From Thiotrichales bacterium 19S9-11 (GTDB taxonomy: Bacteria; Pseudomonadota; Gammaproteobacteria; Francisellales; Francisellaceae): a DNA stretch of 64,000 bases. The translations under genes were made by a program, and so were the position numbers. This document shows, in pieces, positions 7,140 through 16,547 of the stretch; position 1 is the stretch's first letter, and each line of letters starts with the position of its first letter. Below the pieces are notes generated by a model that did no database searches, was not told the origin of the DNA, and saw nothing but the letters and a program-made list of their open reading frames with translations. The stretch is taken from positions 86,891 to 150,890 of the forward strand of contig JAKJJT010000005.1 in the NCBI GenBank assembly GCA_021713395.1. Reading direction: 5' to 3'.

Positions 7140-9314
7140 TTGGAAATTATATGTCGCTTTGTGGCTGTTATTCTTTTACTTTTTCTGCCTTATGTTGGAA
7201 AAGCAGAGCTTAATAATCCATATCAACTAAGAGATGATAAAGTTTCTGTGCTATATACGACGTTTTCATCTCGACCAAAGCACTTGGATCCAGCAAGATC
7301 TTATACTGCAAATGAGTCGGTTTTTACAGCAAATATCTATGAACCACCGTTACAGTATCATTATTTAAAACGACCTTATGAGCTTGTGCCTTTAGCAGCA
7401 AGGAAAATGCCTGAAATCATTTATAGAGGGTATGATGGTCGTAAGCTTCCAGTGAATGCCAATTATGAAGATGTTGCAACAACAACCTACTTAATTACAT
7501 TAAGAGATGATGTTAGATATCAAGCGCATCCAGCATTTGCAAAAAATGAACAAGGAGAATATTTATATCACAAATTAACATCAGATGACTTAAAGCATAT
7601 TTTTACATTAAATCACTTTGAAAAAAGTGACTCTCGTTTAGTTGAGGTGAGTGACTATCAATTTCAAATTATGCGCTTAGCAGACCCAATCAACCACTCC
7701 CCTATTGCTACAATCATGTCAAAACGAATAGTTGGTTTTAAAGAACTTGAAAAAGCACTATCTATATGGAGAAAGGCGCACCCAAATAATCCTCTTATTG
7801 CTTCAGATTTTGATATAGAAGGTGTGGAAGTGATAAATAAGAATCAGTATAAAATAACAGTTTATGGGAAGGATGCTCAATTTATTTACTGGTTAGCGAT
7901 GCCATTTTTTGCTTCTATGCCCCCAGAAGCAGAACTATTTTATCGACAGGAGGGCTTGAAGGATAAAAATATTACATTAGATTGGTATCCCATTGGCTCT
8001 GGGCCTTATCTTTTAGAAGAAAATAATCCTAATCGACAAATGGTACTTAGAAAAAATCCAAACTACCATACAGATTATTATCCTTCTGAAGGAGAAAAAG
8101 TAGATAAGTTTAAAGGACTACTAGATAGGCAAGGGGAGCTAATTCCACAAATAGACAAAGTAGTCTTTTCATTGGAGAAAGAATCTATTCCAATGTGGAA
8201 TAAGTTTCTTCAAGGGTACTATGACAGATCAGGTATTAGTTCTGATGTTTTTGATCAAGCAGTTTATTTTGACCAGTTTGGTGAAATAAACTTAACAGAA
8301 GATATGAAATCAAAAGAAATCAGTTTATCAACAACAGTGGACCCAAGTGTCTTTTTTTGGGGGTTTAATATGCTTGACCCTGTTGTGGGTGGATACTCTG
8401 AAAAACAAAGGCAATTACGACAAGCTATTTCTATTGCTTTTGACATTGAAGAATTTATTTCTATTTTTATGAATGGACGAGCACTTGCTGCACATGGGCC
8501 ATTACCTCCAGGTATCTTTGGCTACACTAGCACTCTTAACTCTTATGTATATGACATAAGTACAAAAGAAAGAAGGTCATTAGATGAGGCAAAAAAGTTG
8601 CTAAAAAAAGCAGGTTATCCTAATGGCATAGATCCTAAAAATAATATCCCATTAACTTTAAATTTAGATGCTGTTGGTAGCGGAGCGCCTGATGAAAAGG
8701 CTAAATTTCAATGGATGAGACAGCAGTTTGAAAAATTAGGAATTCAGCTAAATATTAGAGTAACACAATATAATCGTTTTCAGGAAAAAGTTAGAAATGG
8801 TCAGGTTCAGATTTTTGCTTGGGGTTGGCATGCAGATTATCCAGATCCTGAAAATTTTTTAATGCTGTTATATGGCCCAAATAGTCGAGCAAAATATCAG
8901 GGTGAAAATGCTGTAAATTATCAAAATAAACAATTTGATGAGCTTTACGAGCAGATGGTGCGTTTAGAGGACGGCGTAGGCAGGGAAAAAAAAATAAGAG
9001 AAATGATTACAATACTTCGTCAAGACTCACCTTGGATTTGGGGGCTTTATCCTAAAAGTTTTATCTTAAGTCACCAGTGGTACTATCCAATAAAACCGAA
9101 TACGATGGCAAATAATTTGTTAAAATATGCAAAAATTGACCCAAAGCTAAGAAGCAATTTGCAGACAGAATGGAACAAGCCTTTATTTTGGCCAGTTATT
9201 ATTATTTGCCTTGCGCTATTTTTATTTGGTATTCCAGTTGTGGTAAGCTATTGGCGAAAAGAGCATCAACCCGTTAAAAAATTAAGCTTTAAAAAGGTAT
9301 TAAGCGATGACTGA
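7140..9314 (+). CDS. Extracellular solute-binding protein (family 5) with C-terminal membrane anchor
   Basis: Peptide/oligopeptide-type ABC substrate-binding protein (SBP_bac_5). TTG start with AGGAAG about 11 bp upstream. Signal peptide at about 1-22 (ending GKAEL). Family segments include RSYTANESVFTANIYEPP, SGPYLLEENNPNRQMVLRKN and WGWHADYPDPENF. At 724 aa it is longer than the usual 530-600. It ends with a clear transmembrane helix at about residues 683-703, then a basic cytoplasmic tail. That is unusual for a Gram-negative binding protein, which normally diffuses freely in the periplasm. No permease or ATPase gene is adjacent. It overlaps the phosphomannomutase gene by 8 bp. Confidence 0.85.
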   Translation: MEIICRFVAVILLLFLPYVGKAELNNPYQLRDDKVSVLYTTFSSRPKHLDPARSYTANESVFTANIYEPPLQYHYLKRPYELVPLAARKMPEIIYRGYDGRKLPVNANYEDVATTTYLITLRDDVRYQAHPAFAKNEQGEYLYHKLTSDDLKHIFTLNHFEKSDSRLVEVSDYQFQIMRLADPINHSPIATIMSKRIVGFKELEKALSIWRKAHPNNPLIASDFDIEGVEVINKNQYKITVYGKDAQFIYWLAMPFFASMPPEAELFYRQEGLKDKNITLDWYPIGSGPYLLEENNPNRQMVLRKNPNYHTDYYPSEGEKVDKFKGLLDRQGELIPQIDKVVFSLEKESIPMWNKFLQGYYDRSGISSDVFDQAVYFDQFGEINLTEDMKSKEISLSTTVDPSVFFWGFNMLDPVVGGYSEKQRQLRQAISIAFDIEEFISIFMNGRALAAHGPLPPGIFGYTSTLNSYVYDISTKERRSLDEAKKLLKKAGYPNGIDPKNNIPLTLNLDAVGSGAPDEKAKFQWMRQQFEKLGIQLNIRVTQYNRFQEKVRNGQVQIFAWGWHADYPDPENFLMLLYGPNSRAKYQGENAVNYQNKQFDELYEQMVRLEDGVGREKKIREMITILRQDSPWIWGLYPKSFILSHQWYYPIKPNTMANNLLKYAKIDPKLRSNLQTEWNKPLFWPVIIICLALFLFGIPVVVSYWRKEHQPVKKLSFKKVLSDD

Positions 9315-10719
9315 ACAGGAACAGACAGAACAATTATCAATTGAGTCAATATCTGAGCATATATTCCGAGCTTATGATATAAGAGGCATAGCCTATACAG
9401 AACTAACAACTCAAGCTGTAACCCTAATTGGTAAAGCATTAGGTAGTTTAGCCCTTGACTTAGAAGAAAGAACCATTGTCGTTGCGCGAGATGGCAGATT
9501 ATCTGGCTTTGATTTAATGCAATCACTTAAGGAAGGAGTTTTATCAAGTGGCTGTGATGTTGTGGATATAGGCATTGTGCCAACACCAGTATTATATTAT
9601 GCAGCTCAAGCCACAGGCACAGGATCTGGCGTAATGTTAACAGGCAGTCATAACCCTAAAGAATATAATGGTATTAAAATGGTAATTGCGGGTAGAACAT
9701 TAGCACAAGAAGATATCCAAAATTTACTAGAGAGAATTAAATCAAACCATTTACTGTCGGGTTGTGGCAATTTATATGAAAAATCAGTTGCTTGGGATTA
9801 TATTAACTGTGTTGCAAATGATATTAAAATAATAAAACCTTTAAAAGTAGTTGTTGATGCAGGTAATGGTGTTGCAGGAAGTATCGTGCCACAACTATTA
9901 GAAACACTGGGTGTTGAAGTTGTTAAATTATATTGTGATGTGGATGGTAACTTTCCTAATCATCATCCAGATCCAGCACGTATTGAGAATTTACAAGATT
10001 TAATTTCTGTAGTAAAGCAAGAAAAAGCTGACGTTGGACTAGCTTTTGATGGAGATGGAGATCGTTTGGGTGTTGTAACGCCAAGTGGTAATGTGATTGA
10101 TCCAGATCGACAGTTAATGCTTTATTCACTGTCAGTTTTACGTGATAATCCTGAAGCAAAAATTTTATTTGATGTGAAATGTACTAAAAATCTGGCTCCA
10201 TTTATTAAAGAACATGGTGGTGAGCCTGTTATGTATAAAACAGGACATGCTTTAATTAAACGTCAAATGAAAGCACTAAATGCATTATTGGCAGGTGAAA
10301 TGAGTGGTCATATCTTTTTTAATGACCGTTGGTTTGGCTTTGATGATGCTTTATATGTTGCAGCACGGTTGTTAGAAACACTCTCAAATGAAGAAGGCTC
10401 AATTGATCAGTTGTTTGAAAGTATTCCTGATACGGTTAATACACCAGAAATTATGATCCAAGTTGACGAAATAAAAAAGTTTCCGATAGTAGAAAAACTA
10501 CAAAAAAATGCAAAAAAGTTTTTCTCAGATGCAACTGATATTATAACCATTGACGGTGTTCGAGTAGAGTTTGAGCATGGTTGGGGGCTAGTTAGAGCTT
10601 CTAATACAACACCTTGTTTGTCACTTCGCTTTGAAGCAGATACAGAAGGAGATCTTCATATGCTTCAAAATCAGTTTAGAGCTTGGATGCTAGAAGTTGA
10701 TGATACGTTGAGTTTTTAG
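9307..10719 (+). CDS. Phosphomannomutase/phosphoglucomutase (AlgC/ManB type)
   Basis: Alpha-D-phosphohexomutase interconverting hexose 6- and 1-phosphates to supply sugar nucleotides for LPS or polysaccharide. The four domains are visible: IFRAYDIRG near the N-terminus, the phosphoserine loop LTGSHNPKEYNGIK, the Mg loop AFDGDGDRLG, the sugar loop GEMSGHIFF, and C-terminal RASNTTPCLSLRFE. 470 aa is typical of AlgC-like enzymes. It is coupled to the upstream binding-protein gene (8-bp overlap) and converges with the CNNM/CorC gene (4-bp overlap). Whether it prefers mannose or glucose cannot be told from sequence. Confidence 0.92.
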   Translation: MTEQEQTEQLSIESISEHIFRAYDIRGIAYTELTTQAVTLIGKALGSLALDLEERTIVVARDGRLSGFDLMQSLKEGVLSSGCDVVDIGIVPTPVLYYAAQATGTGSGVMLTGSHNPKEYNGIKMVIAGRTLAQEDIQNLLERIKSNHLLSGCGNLYEKSVAWDYINCVANDIKIIKPLKVVVDAGNGVAGSIVPQLLETLGVEVVKLYCDVDGNFPNHHPDPARIENLQDLISVVKQEKADVGLAFDGDGDRLGVVTPSGNVIDPDRQLMLYSLSVLRDNPEAKILFDVKCTKNLAPFIKEHGGEPVMYKTGHALIKRQMKALNALLAGEMSGHIFFNDRWFGFDDALYVAARLLETLSNEEGSIDQLFESIPDTVNTPEIMIQVDEIKKFPIVEKLQKNAKKFFSDATDIITIDGVRVEFEHGWGLVRASNTTPCLSLRFEADTEGDLHMLQNQFRAWMLEVDDTLSF

Positions 10720-11966
10720 CTTTTTGGATAAATTCTAGCTTTTTCAATCATATTGTGACTAACTTTAGTTATCTCAATAATTCGAGAGTTAATCTTTAAG
10801 CAGCATGGCGCAGACGGAATTGTTTCTAAATGTTCAGTAATAAGGCCAGATAATGTGTTTGGCCCTTTTGTTGGTAATTTTAGATTTAAGTGACGATTCA
10901 ACTCTCGTATTGTAATGCTGCCAGCAACAATATATGACTGATCTGAAAGCTTTGTGATTAATTCGGAATATTCAAAGGTATCAGCAAACTCACCGACAAT
11001 CTCTTCTATGATGTCCTCTGTTGTAATAATTCCTTCAAATGAACCATATTCATCAACAACAATGGCAAAACGTTCGCCGCGTTGCTGAAACTTGAGTAGT
11101 TGAGTCTGTAATGACACGCTCTGGGGAATGTAGTAGGCTTCTTGTACCAATTTTAAAATATCAGATTTAGATACAGTTTGTTTGTGGCTACAGTACCCAA
11201 GCACGCGATGGACATTTAAAACGCCAATGATCTGATCAATGTCATTGCGGTATGCTATAACTTTTCTGTGTTGGCACTTGCTAACAGACTTTAAAATATC
11301 TTCAACAGGTAGATCAAGGTCAACGGCATCAACTTTCCTTCTAGGTAACATGACATCGGAGACGGTAATATTTTCAAGTTCTAGTATGCCTAGTAGCATA
11401 TTGCGATAATTTCTAGTTAACGTTGCACCGGATTCAGTAACAACAGAGTGGAGCTCATCTTTTGTTAGAGGGTCATTTGTCACTGACTTTGGAATTAAGA
11501 TGCCAAAGAGCTTTAAAACCAAATTTACAATTGTATTTGCCAACCATGCGACAGGGTATAATAACCAAAGCAGTATCTTAAGCGCATAAGAGGCAGGAAA
11601 GGCAAATTTTTCTGGATATATCGCAGCTAGTGTTTTTGGCATCACTTCAGCAAAAATAAGGATAATTAGTGTTAATATAATTGTTGAAGCAAAAAGACCG
11701 AATTGTCCCAGCCAGCGTTCAGCAAGGATAGTCGCAATAGCAGAGGCAAGTATGTTAGCAAAGGTATTTCCAATTAATATAACACCTAAAATACGATCTG
11801 GACGCTTCAATAAACCGATGGTTCTTTTGGCAGCTTTATGCTTATTCTTTGCCAAGTGTCGCAAACGATAGCGGTTAAGTGCCATTAGGCTTGTTTCTGA
11901 ACCAGAAAAAAAAGCAGAGCAAGATATTAATACAATGATAAAAACTATTGGAAGGATAACATCCAT
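10716..11966 (-). CDS. CNNM/CorC-family membrane protein (DUF21-CBS-CorC)
   Basis: HlyC/CorC/YfjD-type protein, linked to Mg/Co efflux or homeostasis. Domain order: DUF21 membrane domain with 3-4 helices (about 1-170, including SGSETSLMALNRYRLRHLA), a CBS pair (about 190-320, with MLPRRKVDAVDLD and FAIVVDEYGSFEGIITTEDIIEEIVGE), and a C-terminal CorC_HlyC domain (about 335-410). 416 aa is normal. It lies 15 bp downstream of smg on the same strand, so is probably in the dprA-smg transcript. Confidence 0.9.
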   Translation of the reverse strand: MDVILPIVFIIVLISCSAFFSGSETSLMALNRYRLRHLAKNKHKAAKRTIGLLKRPDRILGVILIGNTFANILASAIATILAERWLGQFGLFASTIILTLIILIFAEVMPKTLAAIYPEKFAFPASYALKILLWLLYPVAWLANTIVNLVLKLFGILIPKSVTNDPLTKDELHSVVTESGATLTRNYRNMLLGILELENITVSDVMLPRRKVDAVDLDLPVEDILKSVSKCQHRKVIAYRNDIDQIIGVLNVHRVLGYCSHKQTVSKSDILKLVQEAYYIPQSVSLQTQLLKFQQRGERFAIVVDEYGSFEGIITTEDIIEEIVGEFADTFEYSELITKLSDQSYIVAGSITIRELNRHLNLKLPTKGPNTLSGLITEHLETIPSAPCCLKINSRIIEITKVSHNMIEKARIYPKS

Positions 11967-11981
11967 GGTAGCTCCCGGTGA

Positions 11982-12497
11982 TTAATGTAAAATAGGCGTG
12001 TGTTTTTTATGATGTTTCTCATCAAGGAGATCATGAACAAGTAATTCTAACATTTGTTCAGGGCCTTCTTGATTTAATTTAGTCATTGATATGATCCACT
12101 TTATATGCTCAAGCGACACTTCAGCTATGTCAAGTGCAGCAATTTGAGTAAAAATAAACTCTCTCACGGAAGGGGAAAGTTTTCCGTTTTGTTCTAATGT
12201 TAGTAAGTAGCCAATTGCTTCAGGAGAAATTTTATTTAATTCTTGATCATGGTAAACGCGAAATCCATTTGATTGGCTAAGTCTATTGATTTGAGATTCA
12301 TCTTGATTTTTTAAGTTAAATGATTCTAGCCAGTGGATAAGTCTTTGTATTTCTTTTTTATCAAAGCCAGCATCCACTAATTGTATTTCGATTTCATCAG
12401 ATGTTGTATAAGTTGGTTCAGATGGAGATGCGCCACTCTCTACACTAATTTTCTCAAATAAATACATTAACGTATCTAATAAATTTTTGTTGCTCAT
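11982..12497 (-). CDS. smg: Smg family protein (DUF494)
   Basis: 171-residue cytoplasmic protein of the Smg family, whose biochemical role is not established. It is recognised by the N-terminal LLDTLMYLFEKIS, the central RVYHDQELNKISPEAIGYLLTLEQ, and the conserved position directly after dprA. The gap to dprA is 24 bp. Confidence 0.9.
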   Translation of the reverse strand: MSNKNLLDTLMYLFEKISVESGASPSEPTYTTSDEIEIQLVDAGFDKKEIQRLIHWLESFNLKNQDESQINRLSQSNGFRVYHDQELNKISPEAIGYLLTLEQNGKLSPSVREFIFTQIAALDIAEVSLEHIKWIISMTKLNQEGPEQMLELLVHDLLDEKHHKKHTPILH

Positions 12498-12521
12498 TAT
12501 GTTTGGATGCCTTATTCAACA

Positions 12522-13664
12522 TTATATTCTTCTATAGCCTCCTGGAATGGTTTCAATTTTTTGCATAAGCTCTAGGGTAAATAGATGCTCATGAATGCTT
12601 CCGGAGTCGATACTTGTTCCCTCTATAATAATATCTATCGGGGTGTTTTGGTAGTTAATATGTGATAAAATTTTCTCTTGTTCGCTATTAAGTTCACTTT
12701 TATTTACTATGCAAGCAGGATGTGATGCTTTATGGGGGCTGTTAGTTACATTTGATTTTCTCATAGGGTCTACTTCTTCTAAAATTTCATCAATATTAGT
12801 TACTAATGTCGCCCCTTCTCTAATAAGTTTATGACACCCAGATGATACAAAAGAGTTTATTTGACCAGGCAAGGCAAAAACCTCTCGGTTTTGATCTAAT
12901 GCATAATTTGCTGTAATAAGCGAGCCACTTTTAAGTGAGCTTTCAATTACTAGTGTGCCCAAAGCAAGACCGCTAATGATTCGATTTCGTCTGGGAAAGC
13001 GATAACGCTCTGGAAGTGAGTTAAGAGGGAACTCAGAAATGATTGCACCATGATTATCTAAAATTTTATCAGCTAAGGGTAAATTTTGATTTGGATAAAT
13101 ATGATTTAATCCCGTCCCCATAACAGCAATTGTCTTACCATTAGCATTAACTGCGCCTAGATGTGCCTGTGTATCTATTCCAAGTGCAAGTCCACTGGTA
13201 ATACAGTATTGCTCATATGTTAATGCTTTGGCAAAGTTAAATGCTTCCTTTAAGCCGTAGTGGCTAGCATTTCTCGTACCAACAATAGCAATTTGTGGTA
13301 GTGTAAGCGCATTTAAATTTCCTTTAATGTATAAAACTGGTGGGGGTGAGTGAATTTGCTTTAATAGCTTGGGGTAATGTGGGCTTTTCAATGTTATTAA
13401 GTGATGTTGACTTGATTTATCAAGCCATTGATTAACTAAATTAATATAGTTGGCATGTTCTTTGCTTATGCCGCTTTTTAGTTCTATTAAGGTTTGTTTG
13501 GGTAACTTTAATTTAGTTTGGAAATAATCAATATTTTCAAAAAAATCGATTAATGAAGGTGACTGATTAATAATTTTTAGTGCTAATTGTATGCCGATGC
13601 CATTTATTTGTTCAAGAATGCTCCAGAGTGATTGTTCGTTATATTTTATTTTTTTGTTTTTCAT
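12522..13664 (-). CDS. dprA: DNA-processing protein DprA
   Basis: Single-stranded-DNA-binding protein that loads RecA on DNA taken up in natural transformation. The Rossmann-like core runs from about residue 105 to 290, with VGTRNASHYG, TSGLALGIDTQAH, GTGLNHIYP, FPRRNRIISGL and SLKSGSLITANYALDQNREVFALPG. A helical region precedes it (1-100) and a winged-helix-like C-terminus follows. 380 aa is normal. First gene of a dprA-smg-CNNM unit, divergent from fkpB across about 220 bp. Confidence 0.95.
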   Translation of the reverse strand: MKNKKIKYNEQSLWSILEQINGIGIQLALKIINQSPSLIDFFENIDYFQTKLKLPKQTLIELKSGISKEHANYINLVNQWLDKSSQHHLITLKSPHYPKLLKQIHSPPPVLYIKGNLNALTLPQIAIVGTRNASHYGLKEAFNFAKALTYEQYCITSGLALGIDTQAHLGAVNANGKTIAVMGTGLNHIYPNQNLPLADKILDNHGAIISEFPLNSLPERYRFPRRNRIISGLALGTLVIESSLKSGSLITANYALDQNREVFALPGQINSFVSSGCHKLIREGATLVTNIDEILEEVDPMRKSNVTNSPHKASHPACIVNKSELNSEQEKILSHINYQNTPIDIIIEGTSIDSGSIHEHLFTLELMQKIETIPGGYRRI

Positions 13665-13884
13665 TTTATACTACTTCCTTGTGTTGCAATAAAAACTTCA
13701 ATCATTAATGACCACTAGTGAAATATTATATTTTTTAGGTTTAAAATAATATATTAATATGCAGGTTTTAATTTTATTCAAGATAATTGAGTACAAAAAT
13801 GTGTTAGTAATTTGTGCATAGATTGAAAATGTTTTAAAATCTTCTGTTCACACAGCATAAAAATAAATTAGTTTAAGTTTTTAA

Positions 13885-14325
13885 ATGAAAGTAACACAAG
13901 ATAGTTTTGTGACAATGCATTTCAAAATCAGGTTAAAAGATGGCAGTATTGCTGAGGATACGAGGCAATATAACCAAGCATTTTCATTTCAAATGTCTGA
14001 TCAAATTTTCTCAGATAAGTTTGAGCAAGCGCTTTATGGGTTATCTGAAGGAGAGCATAAAAAAATCATGCTGCTTCCAGAGGATGCATTTGGTGATGTC
14101 CATCCTGCGTTGATTTATCAGGTGCCAAAATATAAATTTACAGATGATATAGAGTTGGATTTAGGCGTTTTAATAGCGTTTTCACAGCCAGATGGAAGTG
14201 AGTTGCCGGGGCTTATCACCAAAATAGAAGAAAATGAAGTTACGGTAGATTTTAATCATCCATTGGCAGGTAAAGTGGTTTTATTTGAAGTTGATATTTT
14301 AAAAGTTGAGAATGCAAATGATTGA
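13885..14325 (+). CDS. fkpB: FKBP-type peptidyl-prolyl isomerase, SlpA/FkpB type
   Basis: Cytoplasmic prolyl isomerase with the short SlpA layout: FKBP strands flanking an inserted IF domain. Motifs are [39 protein letters not shown] and [18 protein letters not shown]. 146 aa is standard. It is coupled to ispH by an 8-bp overlap, the same fkpB-ispH order as in many gammaproteobacteria. Confidence 0.93.
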   Translation: MKVTQDSFVTMHFKIRLKDGSIAEDTRQYNQAFSFQMSDQIFSDKFEQALYGLSEGEHKKIMLLPEDAFGDVHPALIYQVPKYKFTDDIELDLGVLIAFSQPDGSELPGLITKIEENEVTVDFNHPLAGKVVLFEVDILKVENAND

Positions 14326-15277
14326 GATTGTATTAGCTAATCCGAGAGGTTTTTGTGCAGGCGTTAGTCGTGCAATTGAGATTGTTGAACAAGTACTATC
14401 ACTAGTAGATGAGCCTGTATATGTTCGTCATGAGGTGGTGCATAACCGTTTTGTTGTTGAAGATTTAAAGAAGAAAGGTGCAATTTTTGTTGATGAGCTT
14501 GATGAAGTGCCAGATGGTGCGACTGTTATTTATAGTGCACATGGTGTTTCTCAAGCTGTAAGACGACAAGCAAAAGAAAAGCAGTTGACAGTATTTGATG
14601 CAACATGCCCTTTAGTTACCAAGGTTCATATTGAAGTTGCAAAAGCAGCAAAAGAAAATCAAGAGTGTATATTAGTTGGTCATAAGGGACACCCAGAGGT
14701 GGAGGGGACGTTAGGGCAGTACTTACAATCTAGTGGTCAAATCTATTTAGTAGAGTCTGTTGAAGATGTTTATCAATTAGATGTAAAAAATCCAGAAAAC
14801 TTAGTATTTTCAACACAGACAACGTTATCAGTCAATGAGACCAATGATATAATAAAAGCGTTACAACAAAAGTATCCTCTAATTAAGCAACCAAAGAAAG
14901 AAGATATCTGTTATGCAACGACCAACCGCCAAAATGCAGTTTATGAGCTAGCGAATGAAGTTGATGTTGTGTTAGTTGTTGGATCAAAGAATAGTTCTAA
15001 TTCAAATCGCCTAAAAGAACTTGCCCAGTCATGTGGTATTAATGCATATTTACTTGATAATCCAGATCAAGTTGAGGCGAGCTGGTTTCGCTCTGTTAAA
15101 CGCATTGGTGTAACAGCTGGTGCATCTGCACCAGAGGTGCTAGTTGAACAAATTGTCAATACAATTAAACAGATGTTAGGTGATGTGACTTTAAGGCAGC
15201 TAAAAGGAGTTAAAGAAAACATTACATTTCCATTACCTAAAGTACTAAAAAAATTGAAACAAAAAGAGACTTGTTAG
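14318..15277 (+). CDS. ispH: 4-hydroxy-3-methylbut-2-enyl diphosphate reductase
   Basis: Last enzyme of the MEP isoprenoid pathway; an iron-sulfur protein reducing HMBPP to IPP and DMAPP. Cluster cysteines are Cys in [20 protein letters not shown] and [11 protein letters not shown]. The catalytic segment [11 protein letters not shown] and the C-terminal [11 protein letters not shown] are also present. The ATG at 14318 (319 aa) is favoured because it has GAG 7 bp upstream and gives the usual N-terminus. TTG 14306 or ATG 14312 would add 2-4 residues. Its cluster ties it to the suf genes in this window. Confidence 0.95.
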   Translation: MIEIVLANPRGFCAGVSRAIEIVEQVLSLVDEPVYVRHEVVHNRFVVEDLKKKGAIFVDELDEVPDGATVIYSAHGVSQAVRRQAKEKQLTVFDATCPLVTKVHIEVAKAAKENQECILVGHKGHPEVEGTLGQYLQSSGQIYLVESVEDVYQLDVKNPENLVFSTQTTLSVNETNDIIKALQQKYPLIKQPKKEDICYATTNRQNAVYELANEVDVVLVVGSKNSSNSNRLKELAQSCGINAYLLDNPDQVEASWFRSVKRIGVTAGASAPEVLVEQIVNTIKQMLGDVTLRQLKGVKENITFPLPKVLKKLKQKETC

Positions 15278-15285
15278 GGAGTGCT

Positions 15286-15654
15286 ATGTTTATCTGTCGA
15301 GGCGTCCGTGGAGCGACAACAATAGAGTCAAATACAAAAGAAGCAATTGAGATTGCAACTATTGAATTGTTAGAAGAGCTTGTAAAACGAAATCAAATTG
15401 ATATAGATTACTTAGCAAGTGTTATTTTTGCGGTAACCCCTGATATTACAGCTTCTTTTCCACCGACAGCAGCAAGAAAGCTTGGCTGGCATCATGTGCC
15501 CTTATTAAACTGTCAAGAAATGAAGGCAGATAAAGGCTTGCCGTTGTGTATTAGGGTCTTGTTGCACTGGAATACGGATAAAGATATTACAGAAGTAAAG
15601 CATATATATCTAAGGGGTGCCGCTATACTTAGGCCTGATATTACTCAAATATAA
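15286..15654 (+). CDS. aroH: Chorismate mutase, monofunctional AroH class
   Basis: Rearranges chorismate to prephenate for Phe/Tyr synthesis. It belongs to the trimeric AroH fold (Bacillus subtilis type), not the AroQ fold usual in enteric bacteria. Motifs are CRGVRGATTIESNTKEAI at the N-terminus, FAVTPDITASFPPTAARKLGW, the central VPLLNCQEM, and KHIYLRGAAILRPD. Active-site Arg residues in RGVRGATT and LCIRVLLHW appear present. The ATG at 15286 has AGGGAG upstream, giving 122 aa, normal for the family. It starts 8 bp after the ispH stop, probably in the same transcript. Confidence 0.9.
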   Translation: MFICRGVRGATTIESNTKEAIEIATIELLEELVKRNQIDIDYLASVIFAVTPDITASFPPTAARKLGWHHVPLLNCQEMKADKGLPLCIRVLLHWNTDKDITEVKHIYLRGAAILRPDITQI

Positions 15655-15672
15655 AAAAGGACATAATTTCAA

Positions 15673-16443
15673 ATGAGTCATCAAGATAATGAAACAAATA
15701 AAAATAAAGGCATTTATTTGCTACCAAACTTATTTACTTCAGCTGCGCTATTTTCAGGATTTTATGCAATTGTAGCAGCTTCGCAGCATCACTTTCGCAT
15801 AGCAGCAATTGCTATTTTTGTTGCAATGATCATGGATGCGCTTGATGGTCGTGTGGCTAGGATGACTGGTACTCAAAGCGCATTTGGAGCAGAGTATGAT
15901 TCGTTATCAGATATGGTTTCTTTTGGTGTATCGCCTGCTTTGGTTGTTTATTTTTGGGCTTTAGAGCCATTAAAGCAGGTTGGTTGGCTTATTTCGTTTC
16001 TATTTGTTGCTTGTGTTGCATTACGGCTTGCGAGATTTAATACATCAACATCATCCTCAGATAAGCGATACTTCTATGGGTTGCCCTGTCCTGCAGCAGC
16101 AGCTGCTATAGCAGGTTATGTCTGGTTAGGGCAACTATATGGTTTTCAAGGTGTAGCTAATTCAATTATTGTTGCGATAATGACAGTTTATCTTTCTTTA
16201 ATGATGGTTAGTAGTATTAAGTATAGGAGCTTTAAAGACTATGACTTTAAGTCAAGCGTCCCTTTTGCAACGGTTGTAGCAATTGTATTAATTTATATTT
16301 TATTTGTTGCTTTGGATCCAGAGCACGTATTATTTACAGCTTTCTCTATTTATGCTCTTTCAGGGCCATTAGGAGGCATTACAATTAAGTTATTTGAGCA
16401 TATAAAGCAGCGACGTTTTCTTCGAAGGAATAAAGATAAATAG
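15673..16443 (+). CDS. pssA: CDP-diacylglycerol-serine O-phosphatidyltransferase
   Basis: Membrane enzyme making phosphatidylserine, precursor of phosphatidylethanolamine. The CDP-alcohol phosphatidyltransferase motif is complete: MDALDGRVARMTGTQSAFG then AEYDSLSD (DG-x2-AR-x8-G-x3-D-x3-D, about residues 55-80). The protein is otherwise hydrophobic with about 7-8 spans. 256 aa and PNLFTSAALFSGFYAI near the N-terminus fit the integral-membrane (type II) PssA rather than the E. coli soluble type I enzyme. AAAAGGA lies upstream of the ATG. Confidence 0.93.
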   Translation: MSHQDNETNKNKGIYLLPNLFTSAALFSGFYAIVAASQHHFRIAAIAIFVAMIMDALDGRVARMTGTQSAFGAEYDSLSDMVSFGVSPALVVYFWALEPLKQVGWLISFLFVACVALRLARFNTSTSSSDKRYFYGLPCPAAAAAIAGYVWLGQLYGFQGVANSIIVAIMTVYLSLMMVSSIKYRSFKDYDFKSSVPFATVVAIVLIYILFVALDPEHVLFTAFSIYALSGPLGGITIKLFEHIKQRRFLRRNKDK

Positions 16444-16547
16444 TAAAATTTACTAAAAAATCATGCATTAGTTCAAGCCTTAAGGTATAACTATTAAAGT
16501 AAGAGTCCATTTTCTAATAGCTAATTCGTTAGGTGAGGATTGTTGGT

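Noticed and set aside
16441..16455. TAGTAAA-A-TTTACTA palindrome at the end of pssA as a terminator
   Set aside because: A one-base loop cannot form a hairpin end, and the plus strand continues with A rather than T.
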